Source of the DNA: Branchiostoma floridae
Lineage: Eukaryota; Chordata; Leptocardii; Amphioxiformes; Branchiostomatidae
DNA length: 62,000 nucleotides
NCBI RefSeq assembly: GCF_000003815.2
Contig: NC_049990.1
Coordinates: forward strand, 3,607,496-3,669,495
Direction: 5' to 3'
In this document: positions 34,301 to 57,120 of the stretch, piece by piece
Layout: every line of letters begins with the position of its first letter
Position numbering within the stretch: the first letter of the stretch is position 1
Made by a program: the position numbers and the translations under genes
The notes under the pieces: model-generated
The model's database searches: none
What the model was told of the DNA's origin: nothing
The model's input: only the letters and a program-made list of their open reading frames with translations

Positions 34301-37300
34301 GGCTGGCAGGTCCTTGTGTTTCTGTGGGTGGAGTAGTTACTAGTTGGTCACAAATATTAGGTATGATTCCATTAGGGTTTTGCAGGTGTATCCGTCCATC
34401 AGTCATACATTTGAATGAAATACAAAGGGTGGGAACAGTATTGCTCGTATCTTAAAAAGCTCTAGTGCAGGCTCTAGGATCTCTAGCACATTGGAACCAC
34501 AATAGAGAAGTTTTCCAGTATATAACTATCTACTGTATGACTGAGCTTTGCAAGGGTACCTTTTTAGTCCACCTCTTGACCCCCTGGTACCCCTTCCTGC
34601 ACAGCTGGGTGTAGAAGAAGGTGTTGAAACAGTAGACGTCAGGGCGGACCTCAGCCAGCAGCTCAAAATAACCGTTTATAACCTGTAAAAAGGATAAGAG
34701 AAAGTGACCTCAAAAGTTCTTGTTTGGAGCAAGTTCTTGTTTGGAGCAGCCACTCCCCCTCATCAACCATTTTTTTCTAGTTCCTTGAGTGGTTGTTGAC
34801 ACCAAATTTGACTGTATAAAACCACATTATATCGCTGGATAGTTTTAAAGAACACTTGCATCTTGCAAAATTCAGATATGACAGGTTGTGCAATGTAATA
34901 TAACCTGCTGCTGCTGTGCCGCATGCCTGACAAGCTGGAGTGTTACACTGAAGGGCAGTTATACCGGCTATACACAGATACAAAAGCTGGTGTGCTACAC
35001 CGAAGGGCAGTTATACCAGCTATACACAGATACAAAAGCTGGTGTGCTACACCGAAGGGCAGTTATACCAACCAATACAGATACAAATATAGAAACTGTT
35101 GTGCTACACCGAAGGGCAGTTATACTGACTATACAGATACAGAAGCTGGTGTGTTACACTGAAGGGTGGTTATATTGGATATACATAGCCATAGATACAT
35201 AATATTAAATGAAAGTATGAAAACAAATATGTGACATCTGCTGTCATGTGACTCACATTGTCATTGAGCCATTCCTGGGGTGCAAGGGTCACCAGGTCAG
35301 CAACCTCCAGGTCAAATTTCCTGGGGGAGTTGACTGGAGCAGCTGCCTGCTTCATCCTGTCAGGAACAGGACTCACATCTTCAGAAGAATCCTTCCTCTC
35401 AGTGATTGGTCCATTTTGAACACTACTTATGACATCATCAATGATGTCAGAGGTGTCTGCTGACCTGATTGGTCCATTCAAGTCTACTGTGTTGTCACAA
35501 TTTTTTGCTATGACAAGTTTGTTTTGCAAAGTTTCCACAATGTTCTCTTCCTTACACCAGTCTTTTTGCAACCTCTGTTGTTCATATAAACTTGCACAAT
35601 TTATGATGCCTCCTTCAGGACTTTTCCCTGCAGATTTTTCTTGCCCTTCCTTAGGAGAGTTTTGCTTCTTACTTCTTCCAATCTCAAAAGTATTCTCATG
35701 TCTTCTAGCACCATCAGTTTCTTCAACTTTGTCTTCTTTAGCTTTAAGACAATTGACAGTTTTAATCTGTTCAGGACTTCTTTTGGCACATAGTTTGCTG
35801 TCAATACTAACACTAGTATCAGCAACAGCTTCATTTGTCTGCACACTATTTTCACTTCTATTCACATGTATGGTCTTAACATGTCTAATGTCACCCGAGT
35901 CCTGTTGTTCTTGTGTTCTAATGTTTGTATCAAGACAAATAATAGAATCACTCTCAGTCCCACTATCGACTGTTAGCAATGATTGTGTTTGTGCCATTTT
36001 GGCTTCTACTTTACTTCTTAGACAATTGCTCAGTCCCTTTTTCACATGTACAGCTTTGTGTATGGCTTTATCATGTCTGGAGTCATGTTTTTTCTGTGTC
36101 TTCCTAATGTTCACATTAGGAGAACCACCTTGATCACTCTCTGCTGATAGTGAGTATGTTTGTGCTTTCCTGTTTAGATGATTGCTCTCTCCCTTTTTCT
36201 CCAGTACTTCTACATCAGCTCTTAATGGTTTGCCATCTGAAGCACATGTAGTACTAGTAGGTAACTGAGCAGCAACTTCAGCGTTTGTACATGAAATGTT
36301 CCTGTGATGTATTTTTGGCTCCATTGTTTTTTCATGTGCCTTACCCTGCAACTTCCATGTTGGTACATGCACTTTGCTTAACTGTTGATCATGACCAACT
36401 TCAGTCCACTCCCCTTTAGTTTTTTTTCTGTCTGAACTGGGATCAAGTTTTTGAGTTGCAACATCTGTGTTTGAGTCATTGTCCAGTTCCCATGGGCAAA
36501 TTGGAAACAAACAGTCTTGAATTGCTGACACTGTCTTGGCCTTAGCAAGCTTTACATCTTGATTGCACCTCTTTCTTTCTGCTGACATTGCCTTGGCCAT
36601 GGCAAGCTTTACATCTTGAACTTCTGACACCGTCTTGACCTTCGTTAGCTCAACTTCTTGATTGCATCTCTTTTCTTCAAGACCTTTGAGCTGTTTTCCT
36701 CCACTCCTAGTCCCAGAGATGGGTGAAACGTACCATTTAGAATGTCTACTGTCCTCCACAGCAGTTTCTGCACCTACATGGCTTTCTTGCAACAGAGGTT
36801 TCTGCTCACTTTTTATTGTGTAGGCATTGTTTTCCTCTACAGGTCCAAAACGATGACCTAAGTTGTGATGCATCACTTTGTGGCAATTAGCTTGCTTGGG
36901 TGTTCTTTTTACACCAGGTTTGGTTGGACTCCTAGTATTTCCACGAGTAATGAAATGCTTTTGAGACTGAAATCCATTATATTTCACAATTTTCTTGCTG
37001 CTTCTTGCAATTTCACTGTTTCTGTGGTCTTGTCTTGAAGTCTCTCTGCAAGTTGCCTCAATGTTTTTAGTTTGACTACAGTGTGTTGAGTTTCTGCCTA
37101 AGTAAGTGCGCTCTGTATCTCCAGTATCCGCATGTTTTGACAGTGTCAGCAACAAAGATTTCTGCTGTGTTGATCTCTTCTTGGCATCACCGTTGTCTCT
37201 ATTCTGCACTTTTGGTGTTTTGCAAATCTTTCCATTGATCTGGTTGTCAGGGAAGGACTTCTTTCCATGTTCTACTTCCGGTGTAGCTAAGGAGGTCTTT

Positions 37301-37894
37301 TTCAAGCTCCCTGGTGTATTTTCCACAGTTTGTGATGTTGTTAGAGACAAATATTTCTGCTGTGTTGGTTTCTTCTTGGCATCACTTTTGCTTCTATTCT
37401 CCACTTGTGGTGTTTTGAAGATCTTTCCATTGATCGTTTTGTCAAGGCAGGACTTCTTTCCATGTTCTACTTCTGGTCTAGCCAAGGAGATCTTCTCCAA
37501 GCTCCCTGGTGCAGTCTCCACAGTTTCTGATGTTGTTGGAGACGAAGATTTCTGCTGTGTTTCTTTCTTCTTGGCATCACTTTTGCCTTTACTGTCCACT
37601 TTTGGCGTTTTGAAGATCTTTCCATTGACCTTTCTGTCAAGGCAGGACTTCTTTCTATGTCCTACTTCCGGTCTAGCCAATGAGGTCTTTTTCAAGCTCC
37701 CTGGTGTACTTTCCACAGTTTGTAATGTTGTCAGGGGCAAGGACGTCCCCCTGAAGTGTAAGACCAGACGAAGACGGCTGTCCTGCGAGCCGACTGTGCT
37801 GACACAGAGTCTGGACCGTTTACACTGCTGTGGTGATGTCCAGGGCACACTGCCCCCCTCCCGCTTCATACTGAGGACATCACAGATTATGGAC
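31323..37894 (-). CDS. SENP: SUMO-specific protease, SENP/Ulp1 (C48) family, SENP1/2-like
   Basis: Minus-strand exons: 35257-37894 (879 codons, entered in phase 2), 34560-34682, 33853-33990, 32174-32257, 31807-31857 and 31323-31430 with stop; all joins are phase 0. The long exon is a disordered, Lys/Ser/Thr-rich regulatory region with three tandem repeats of about 62 residues (37740 down to 37150; cores TPGSLKKTSLA and NGKIFKTPKV). It ends with the protease start QEWLNDN. The next exons give VINGYFELL, FNTFFYTQLC, GYQGVKRWTKK, HLGNHWCLAEV with the catalytic His, FLYDSRGG with the Asp, QETSGDCGVFVC with the oxyanion Gln and nucleophile Cys, and a C-terminus ending QHKLL. This is the complete C48 triad, and such enzymes process SUMO precursors or remove SUMO from substrates. 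The 5' exon(s) upstream of 37894 were not identified. SENP1/2/5-like features (VKRWTKK, short core without insertions) argue against SENP6/7. Confidence 0.9.
32174..32400 (-). repeat. Three tandem 57-bp copies of a SENP exon start
   Basis: Copies start (minus strand) at 32371, 32314 and 32257, exactly 57 bases apart. Each contains the acceptor TGTTACAG and the codons RLVSYLCCEA. The copy at 32257 continues into the real exon. The two upstream copies could each be spliced as a 33-nt in-frame exon (32339-32371 and 32282-32314) ending at donor GTAACC. Confidence 0.85.
32450..32700 (+). repeat. tRNA-derived SINE-like repeats in a SENP intron
   Basis: The tail core (TCAGGTGAAAATGAATACC, then TAGCTTTGGTTAGGGCC) at 32558-32590 matches the SINE-like copies at 55180-55210 and 61395-61430. 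A second tRNA-like head (GTCCAATGGTTAGGGC) starts near 32650 and abuts the minisatellite. Confidence 0.6.
32707..33745. repeat. 43-bp minisatellite in a SENP intron, about 24 units
   Basis: The tandem unit is CACCTGTCCTTGGTGCTGAA + CACTATCCACACACAGTCAA + ATA, with variants (CAACCAAACACA, CACCATCC, CTTGGGGC). Units near the centre are nearly identical and edge units are more diverged. Some units are shortened. Open frames through the array on both strands reflect the repeat, not genes. Confidence 0.95.
34830..35170 (+). repeat. Tandem repeat and retrotransposon-tail copy in a SENP intron
   Basis: Five units of about 50 bases carry CCGAAGGGCAGTTATACCAG and ACAGATACAAAAGCTGGTGT. The leader GGATAGTTTTAAAGAACACTTGC also precedes the similar tail at 21763-21790 after a reverse-transcriptase remnant. 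The block is therefore best read as a 5'-truncated retrotransposon tail that expanded in tandem. Confidence 0.7.
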
Positions 37895-39029
37895 CTGGAA
37901 CATATATACATGTAGTTTCTTATTATATAAAAATGTTCATGGTTTTGAGATGCACTGTGACAGGAATAGTGGGCAAAAGAGGGTCTGCACACACTTTTCC
38001 ATATGGCACAGGCAGCCTATTTCTATCTGCCATAATTCATAGGAAATGAAGTCTTATCCATGTACTTCGAAGAGAGGCAAGTAAATTTTGCATTATTGAA
38101 CTTCTTTATTTTTGCATAATATTAATAATTCCGGGCAAAGCATTATTGGTACACCTCATGAAGACCCTCGATTATTAAGTGTAAACAAATGAGTATATTT
38201 TATCCATATGTTACATGATATAACTTATCTAGCACGATATCTTTTCTCTGCAAATTATATTGAATGTTAGATACAAGTGATAAAGTTTTGATACTCTGTA
38301 AGTTTTGATACTCTGTTTACTTCTTTGCAAGGTTTGCCACTAAAACATTCCTTACTGGTGCTTGGTGTCAACAACAATATAATACCTGTTATAACAAGGG
38401 ACACAAGAATTCGTGGTATGACATTGAAAAGTACAGAGGTGTCCTCAAACTGTGTCAATTTAACAAAATATGCCAAAAATTCCCTACTTATTTCAGCGCT
38501 TCGCCATCGCATGGGCGCCGCCATCTTGGTTCTCGCCAGATCTCGCGAGAAGTCCTCGTTCTGCGTGACGTCACCAGAGTAACATGGCGCCTCCCTCAGC
38601 CGCTTCACTCTCACAAAATTGGGCAGAAAATCGTTCGCTTATTATAATCAACTAATCAACTGGTAAATTTGATTAAAATTTTGAGTAATGCTTTTTATGA
38701 TGTATCAATAACTGTCTTTTGAGCTGAAAATGGGCAATGTTTGGACAACGCTGTAAGGTTTACTTTGTGCGGAAGGATACGGAAGTCGCCCATAATGGCA
38801 GTAAACAAAAGAAGGACATTTTGTTGAAGACTGTTGATTCTTATTTTGCCAATTTTCCATCATTTTCTAGCGAATCGATGCAGATTCCGTGAGTGCGGTG
38901 AGAGTAGAAGGACAACAGAGAGACACAGAGGACAGTTTGAGCGAGATCAGCGGAGGTTTGCTGCTGGTTTAGCCGTCGACACAGCCGGTCCTTTCTTGCC
39001 AAAAATAGCAGCGAACGCAAGTGGCCAAA
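37895..39029. promoter_or_regulatory. Divergent promoter region between SENP and CUL3
   Basis: The two genes are transcribed away from this interval. On the minus strand AAGATGGCGGC (38517-38527) is an excellent match to the YY1-type element common just downstream of TATA-less housekeeping start sites. A nearby minus-strand GCGCCATGTT and the CGCATGGGCGCCGCC surroundings are locally CG-rich. The CUL3 5' UTR should end at 39029. The unidentified SENP 5' exon(s) should lie in about 37950-38620. No TATA box is convincing. Confidence 0.55.
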
Positions 39030-52213
<13,184 letters not shown>

Positions 52214-53020
52214 AGAAGAGACTGGACCTACTGGGTGGGGAGGGGGGCTGGGATGGGTTTAGGCAATTTTGCTCTGATTTTTTTGGAAGGGGGGGGGGGG
52301 GGGGTTGCGTGAAGAACAGAAAATTGAAGCTCCGTTTCTGTGCATGGCAGAATATCAGGAAACAAAGAGGGGAACATTACATGTGTTCCTTAGCAATCGA
52401 ATAAGTTTGTATCAGACTTTACCGCGAATGATGTTCTTTTTGGAGGGAAAGGGGGGGGGGCAGTACGTTCAGTTAGTTAGACCCTAGATACAGGGATGCA
52501 GAGAAGAAGAAGGTTTTAAACGTGAACCTGCACCCCCCATCTTACAAATTGGTATATCCCATGTCCGCACCGTCTGAAGGTTGGAAACGGTGCACCTGTA
52601 CATGTATATGTTGAATACACAGACTCAACTGTATCATCAATTTACCAAATAAAAAAAGACGCAATTTCTATCTCGGGTATAGTGTAGTGACAGCGTACAC
52701 ACAAGTGACATGGACTTTATTTACTCCGACACCCCCCTGCTGTACAATGGAACCAGCCATACTTCTGCAACCATAATCCGGGTTTGGAAGGGTCCATTCC
52801 TGGAAGAGGGGTGATAGGGTGATCCTTTGTTACGTTTGCTTGCCTTGCTACAGCAGTAAATATAAAACCTGTTGTCTACCATGTGTGTGTTTTCTTTGTT
52901 TGAAACCAACCACTATCTTTATGTCTACCTTCACAGAAGGGATACATATTGTTTCTGCTCGTTTTCTCCAAATGAATAAGGCGAATGACCTGGACCAGAG
53001 GGGTCATTGAAAAGCCTATA
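52214..53020 (+). other. CUL3 3' UTR and downstream
   Basis: After the TAG at 52211-52213 there are no further coding signals. Two G-runs (about 52290-52307 and 52450-52460) are notable as possible quadruplex-forming tracts in the transcript. AATAAA at 52648-52653 is the best polyadenylation signal. Confidence 0.5.
52648..52653 (+). terminator. CUL3: Candidate CUL3 polyadenylation signal
   Basis: A canonical AATAAA hexamer lies about 435 bases after the CUL3 stop codon on the same strand. The cleavage site itself is not defined by sequence. Confidence 0.5.
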
Positions 53021-53376
53021 TAGTAGGGGTGGGTACCGGTACACCATTTTTTCTTATTGGACCAGTCCAGAAAAACCGGACCTGAAAAAATTTGGTGGAC
53101 CGGATGTTGGACCTATTGGAAAATGAACAGATTATATGATCAGGCATTCACACGTTTTGGGGCTTACCAGTTAAGGAAAATAACGAACGAAGTATACTCT
53201 AGTAGAGTCTATTGTTATTTCTACCAAGTTTTACAGAATAGTAGAGGCAGTTAGCCTTGTAGGATTTTAAAACACCAGTGGGTGTCGGATACTCCACAAA
53301 ACAGATTTCTTCCAAACCTAGACCTGATCCTTCGGACATGGACCTAAATTTTCTGTACCGGTACCCACCCCTACTA
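53021..53376. repeat. MITE, 'TAGGGGTGGGTACCGGTA' family
   Basis: TAGTAGGGGTGGGTACCGGT at the left pairs with ACCGGTACCCACCCCTACTA at the right. The interior has TTGGACCAGTCC/GGACC inverted pieces. A second copy is at 56389-56795. Confidence 0.88.
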
Positions 53377-53476
53377 CAGTCAATACAAATGTTTGGCTAT
53401 ATCAAAGGCCATGTATACAGAGGTGGTCACTACTACTACTGAGTTAAATGTACTTAAATTAAAACAAATACAAATG

Positions 53477-54496
53477 CTAGCAACTGTGGATGAGATCCTT
53501 CCACGCCTTAACCATGGCACCAGGAGTTTTCAACCAATGAGAAGCTATTTTCTTATCTTTACAGGATTGTACGTCCTTCCAAGAGACAAAACCTCCCTCG
53601 TGCACGGGGTCAATCCCTAATTTCTCCAGACAAAGACCCAAGTACACGTCTTCGATAAACAAGTACCGCACAGTCAAGGACACTTCGTATATCAGTCGCG
53701 TGACGTCATTGGAAATGACGTAAGCGTTTCCACCCGGGTAGGGTGGGAACGAGTCTCTGGGGTAGTCTCTCTTTGTCAAGCACCACTGCACTTCTCGTTG
53801 CTTGTTTTTCGCGTGTCTGACCGGTTTGGCTAATGTGTAGACGTGCCCTGTCACGAACCTCCTTGCCTGAGTAGCATTCAGCCCCTCAAGATGGTGCACG
53901 AGGTTAAAGATGTTCACAAAAGTGTCGTCGTCAGTTTTTAAAATGAACTTGGCGTTGGGGCAGAACTCCGATGCCCACTTTAGACACATGACGGTTTTAA
54001 GGGTCAAGTTCCGATACGATTCGACGAAGTCCTCCTGAATGATGTCCTTGTAGACGCCGTTTTCCTGTTCCAGATCTCCTTGCATCTTAGCGTCTTGTGT
54101 CAACCCTACCGCGAACACTGTTCTGATGATAGTCCCCTTCACGTTAGTCTCGTTGCCCCACGTGTTGCGGATGGCGAGCCTCTGCTTGCGGTTTCCCGGG
54201 GTTGACGTCACCATGACGAGAAGAAACACGTCATCATCAGTGACGCCACATTTTCCGGGGTTGTTGAGGATGAGTGTGTAGTTGTGTGGATTCCCTTCTG
54301 CGTTAGAGGTGGAGTTCGAAATGCTGCTGTCATCTCTTTCGCATTCGTCCCTTGGTTCCTGTTGCGGAGGCTTAGGTCTTCTTAAGTCAGGTCTTCTTAA
54401 GTTAGGTCTTCTTCTTAAGAAGATGTAGACGCTTCCTGCCATGATACCCAGGGTGAAGATCATCTTCACGACAAGCTTTAAGCTGATGCGAACCAT
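53477..54496 (-). CDS. Beta-1,3-galactosyltransferase-like (GT31), 339 aa
   Basis: Single-exon coding region, a type II Golgi membrane protein of the B3GALT type. Residues 8-27 form the signal anchor (VVKMIFTLGIMAGSVYIF). Residues 28-50 are a stem with three RRP(N/D)L-like repeats not present in the paralogue at 60277. The catalytic domain carries RLAIRNTWGN (106-115), a KTDDDTFVN DxD motif (187-195), PYPGGNAYVIS (252-261) and EDVYLGLCLEKLGI (282-295), all hallmarks of GT31. NST, NYT, NET, NLT and NAT are possible N-glycosylation sites. These enzymes add galactose (or GlcNAc) in beta-1,3 linkage in the Golgi; the exact acceptor cannot be told. The acceptor site at 54517-54519 (TACAG just before the GACAGGGCAG leader) implies a 5' noncoding exon ending at 57022, so the transcript has a 2.5-kb intron. 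The open frame is intact. Confidence 0.9.
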   Translation of the reverse strand: MVRISLKLVVKMIFTLGIMAGSVYIFLRRRPNLRRPDLRRPKPPQQEPRDECERDDSSISNSTSNAEGNPHNYTLILNNPGKCGVTDDDVFLLVMVTSTPGNRKQRLAIRNTWGNETNVKGTIIRTVFAVGLTQDAKMQGDLEQENGVYKDIIQEDFVESYRNLTLKTVMCLKWASEFCPNAKFILKTDDDTFVNIFNLVHHLEGLNATQARRFVTGHVYTLAKPVRHAKNKQREVQWCLTKRDYPRDSFPPYPGGNAYVISNDVTRLIYEVSLTVRYLFIEDVYLGLCLEKLGIDPVHEGGFVSWKDVQSCKDKKIASHWLKTPGAMVKAWKDLIHSC

Positions 54497-55054
54497 GTTG
54501 AGTCCTTCTGCCCTGTCCTGTACTAAAATATAAAAAGACAGGCAACACTTACAGGCAAATAGATAATGTTTAACTTCACATGGTCTAGCCTAGCAAACTT
54601 CTGCTTCTGTTTATTAATAATGAATGAAGACCTTTATTTTACGTTTTTGCTTTCTAACAAGCTAAGTACAGGTCAAGGTTTATACTTACTCAGTCAAACA
54701 CATTCATTGTTTATGATGACCATAGGGACCTCCATTTATCGTACTTGTTTTCGCCTTAGTGAGGTGAAGAACGTTGTGTTAAGTGCATTTTCCAAAGGCG
54801 TGGCAGGGGTTTAGCACCAAGGACCTCTGTGTTCGGGGCCGAACACCTTGTAATTTCCGTCACCTCAGACAGTGAAGGGTCAAGACTTACTACATTATGT
54901 TGGACCGTTTTGAAACTATGGCTAATTTTGTCAGTCCGTCACTCATGTTTTCCAGATATCTCTTTGAGCAAGCAATGAGAAGTTTCTATTTACATCATGA
55001 AGAATATCTTTCTGCCATCTTGACTTAAGTAGACTCAGGGGAAAGGACAGTGGG

Positions 55055-55340
55055 GTCATGTGGCGCTATCGGCAGGCTGTTCGATTCATAATCCAGAGGT
55101 TCTGGGTTCGAATCCGTTGATGTGCCACCGATCTTGTGCTCTTGGAAAAGGCACCACAACTTGTCTCGTTTCACTCAGGTGAAAATGACTACCTAGCTTC
55201 GGTTAGGGCCTCGGATAGGACAATAGATGGAGATCTTGTGTTTGAGGAGAGCCACAAGGTACACACCTCGAGCACGGCAAAGAACTAATGCAGTACAAAC
55301 CCGGTGTGTTACGCCTTAATTCGATTTACCGGGTAGGCAA
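55055..55340 (+). repeat. tRNA-derived SINE-like repeat
   Basis: The head is TGTGGCGCTATCGGCAGGCT with a clear B box GGTTCGAATCC at about 55105-55115. It is followed by ACCGATCTTGTGCTCTTGG and the shared core CAGGTGAAAATGACTACCTA, GCTTCGGTTAGGGCC. It lies in the 5' intron of the minus-strand galactosyltransferase gene. Confidence 0.75.
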
Positions 55341-55399
55341 CACAAAAACAAAACTAGAGTTCCACGACTCCATACCTTCCCCAAATGATCCTAAACTTT

Positions 55400-55880
55400 A
55401 TAACTGCTGTATTAATTGTATTTGTCATTAATTATGCAAATAAGGCTCGTACTTGCATAAATTATGTTACTTGATCATCTCGTCCACAAACAACAGACGT
55501 AAACAATCTATGTTAAGAAAAAAGGCTTTTATCGTATTTTCTGAACATTTATGCAAATGAGGACCTTATTTGCATAATTAATGTTCAACGATTTTCACCT
55601 GTACATAACTCCCAAATGCTACAAGTAAGAAGTTCCCTTTATGTACCACAATGACATTATAGCATTTCCCATTAATTATGCAATTTAGGTCTTTGTTTTG
55701 CATAATATGTATACATCTATCAATATTCTTCTCCTTCTCAGTTACAAATGCCACATGTTGCAATGGTCGAGAACTAAGCGTGTTTTCAGGATTTCCTAAT
55801 TAATTATGCAAATTGGATATAAATCTACATAATTAATATGTAACTTTATGCAGCATCAGTTAAGCTATCTACATACCAAA
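55400..55880. repeat. Tandem-like AT-rich repeat with ATTATGCAAAT motifs
   Basis: TTAATTATGCAAAT or its variants recur at about 55430, 55550, 55672, 55800 and 55830 with spacers of similar length, and the complementary TTGCATAATTAATG form alternates. This looks like an irregular long-period repeat. ATGCAAAT is also the octamer motif bound by POU factors, although chance is likely in such AT-rich DNA. Confidence 0.45.
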
Positions 55881-55929
55881 AATCATAACAATGCGTCAAT
55901 CCCTTCTTGAGATATTCCCTTTCAAAGTC

Positions 55930-56260
55930 TGACACTAAACCTGCCCTGCAGTTCCAAAACAAGCCGCTAGGGAGCCCAAACTAATACCACTTACTTTCGA
56001 CATCAAGACCGGTCTACCACTCAAAAATCATAGCCGCAGCATGTTCAGAACCTGAGATATCAAGCAGGAAGTTACGCTGCAGTACCGTAACAGGCTGCTA
56101 GGGGGCCCAAAATCTAATCGTTTTCAGGGCTCATCAAGACCTACTCACATACCGAATATCAATACAATCCCTCCAGGCGTTCTTGAGTTATACATACATG
56201 CATGCAAACATACAAACGCTACCCAAAACATAACTTTGGCGAAGGTAACAAAGGGACCTC
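55930..56260 (+). repeat. Dispersed repeat, two diverged units
   Basis: CTGCAGTTCCAAAACAAGCC, GCTAGGGAGCCCAAACTAATA and CTGCAGTACCGTAACAGGCT, GCTAGGGGGCCCAAAATCTAA are two tandem units. The end CAAACGCTACCCAAAACATA, ACTTTGGCGAAGG matches the repeat at 10410-10760. Confidence 0.65.
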
Positions 56261-56388
56261 AAATTTCTGTTTATACTGACTCCGCTGGGTCATAATTGGG
56301 AGGAGTGCACTCCAAATCGACTCGACAACTCGTGTGTAAACAAGGCCATTAGAATAGACGAGTACTAGTATTATTGTATGGTTGGTAT

Positions 56389-56795
56389 TAGGGGTGGGTA
56401 CTGGTAGAGAAAATTTAGGTACAGGTACGGTTCAGGTCCAGAGGATCAGGCCCAGTTCCGGACCTGAACCTGAGCCTAGCTACTGTATGTCACGGTGCAA
56501 ACGTGTGGAATGTCCGAATGACCGGGGATGGGCGATACTCAAAACAATGGTATTACAACAGCACTACCTGCCAGTTTTAGACCAAGTTTGACTGTGGAAA
56601 CTTGGTAAGAATGGCAATCAGCTCTCCTCTGCTTCGCTTTAGTCATTTTCTTGGACCTGTAAGGACCCAAAACATGTGAACGCCTGTCGGTACAATCTGT
56701 TCATTTTCTATTCGGTCCAACATCCGGTCCACGGATTTTTTTCAGGTCTATTTTTTCTGGACCGGTCCGACAAGAAAAATTGGTACCCACCCCTA
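56389..56795. repeat. MITE, second copy of the 53021-53376 family
   Basis: TAGGGGTGGGTACTGGTA and TTGGTACCCACCCCTA are the inverted ends. ATGGACCGGTCC-like inner arms and TCCGGTCC/GGACC pieces are shared with the other copy, and the element is a little longer (407 bases). Confidence 0.85.
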
Positions 56796-57021
56796 GTTTT
56801 CAGTATGCATTGTATCATGTACAACAATGCAGTTCTTTAATGAATGAATGAAGACCTTTATTGTACACTCATGCCTGGCTAGGTACTAGGTACAGGTCAC
56901 TGATAACAGACATATGCAGAGACAACAAGATACAATTTGACTATTTCAAGGTGCTAAGCTAACAGGTTGGTCGACATCTTCTCGTTTCTTTGTACAGGTA
57001 TAAATATAGGAATCTACTTAC

Positions 57022-57120
57022 CGCTGTAGTACCTCTAAAGGTGTGTTGAAGACGGGGCGTCAGCTACCTCCTTCCTGTCTCTGGCTGGCAGTGGTTGGTT
57101 GGTGAAAATGGCTGCAGGTT
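57022..57120 (-). other. Predicted 5' noncoding exon of the minus-strand galactosyltransferase gene
   Basis: On the minus strand CTGACGCCCCGTCTTCAA, then TTTAGAGGTACTACAGCG ends at donor GTAAGT (57016-57021). The same exon in mirror image ends at 58137. Exon upstream limits are not defined, and expression is inferred. Confidence 0.65.

Noticed and set aside
35429-36133. Open frame of 234 codons on the plus strand
   Set aside because: It lies antisense to the large SENP exon and is Cys/Ser/Leu-rich with no domain; it is a shadow of low-complexity sense coding sequence. The same applies to the 269-codon plus-strand frame at 37106-37915.
31323-37894. SENP6/SENP7-type identity
   Set aside because: The catalytic region is compact, without the large loop insertions of SENP6/7, and the RWTKK, HLGNHW and C-terminal KLL features are closer to SENP1/2/5.
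38267-38614. 115-codon minus-strand frame as the SENP N-terminus
   Set aside because: It overlaps the YY1-type promoter element, has a hydrophobic stretch unlike a SENP N-terminus, and no donor in the phase required by the exon at 37894 was convincing.
52290-52307. G-quadruplex regulator of CUL3
   Set aside because: A single long G-run near an assembly-prone homopolymer; no defined loop pattern, so only noted in the 3' UTR entry.
55090-55120. Functional tRNA gene
   Set aside because: Only the B box is good; acceptor stem pairing is lacking and the sequence continues into the shared SINE core. Similar tRNA-like heads at 20475, 32650 and 61268 were rejected as genes for the same reason.
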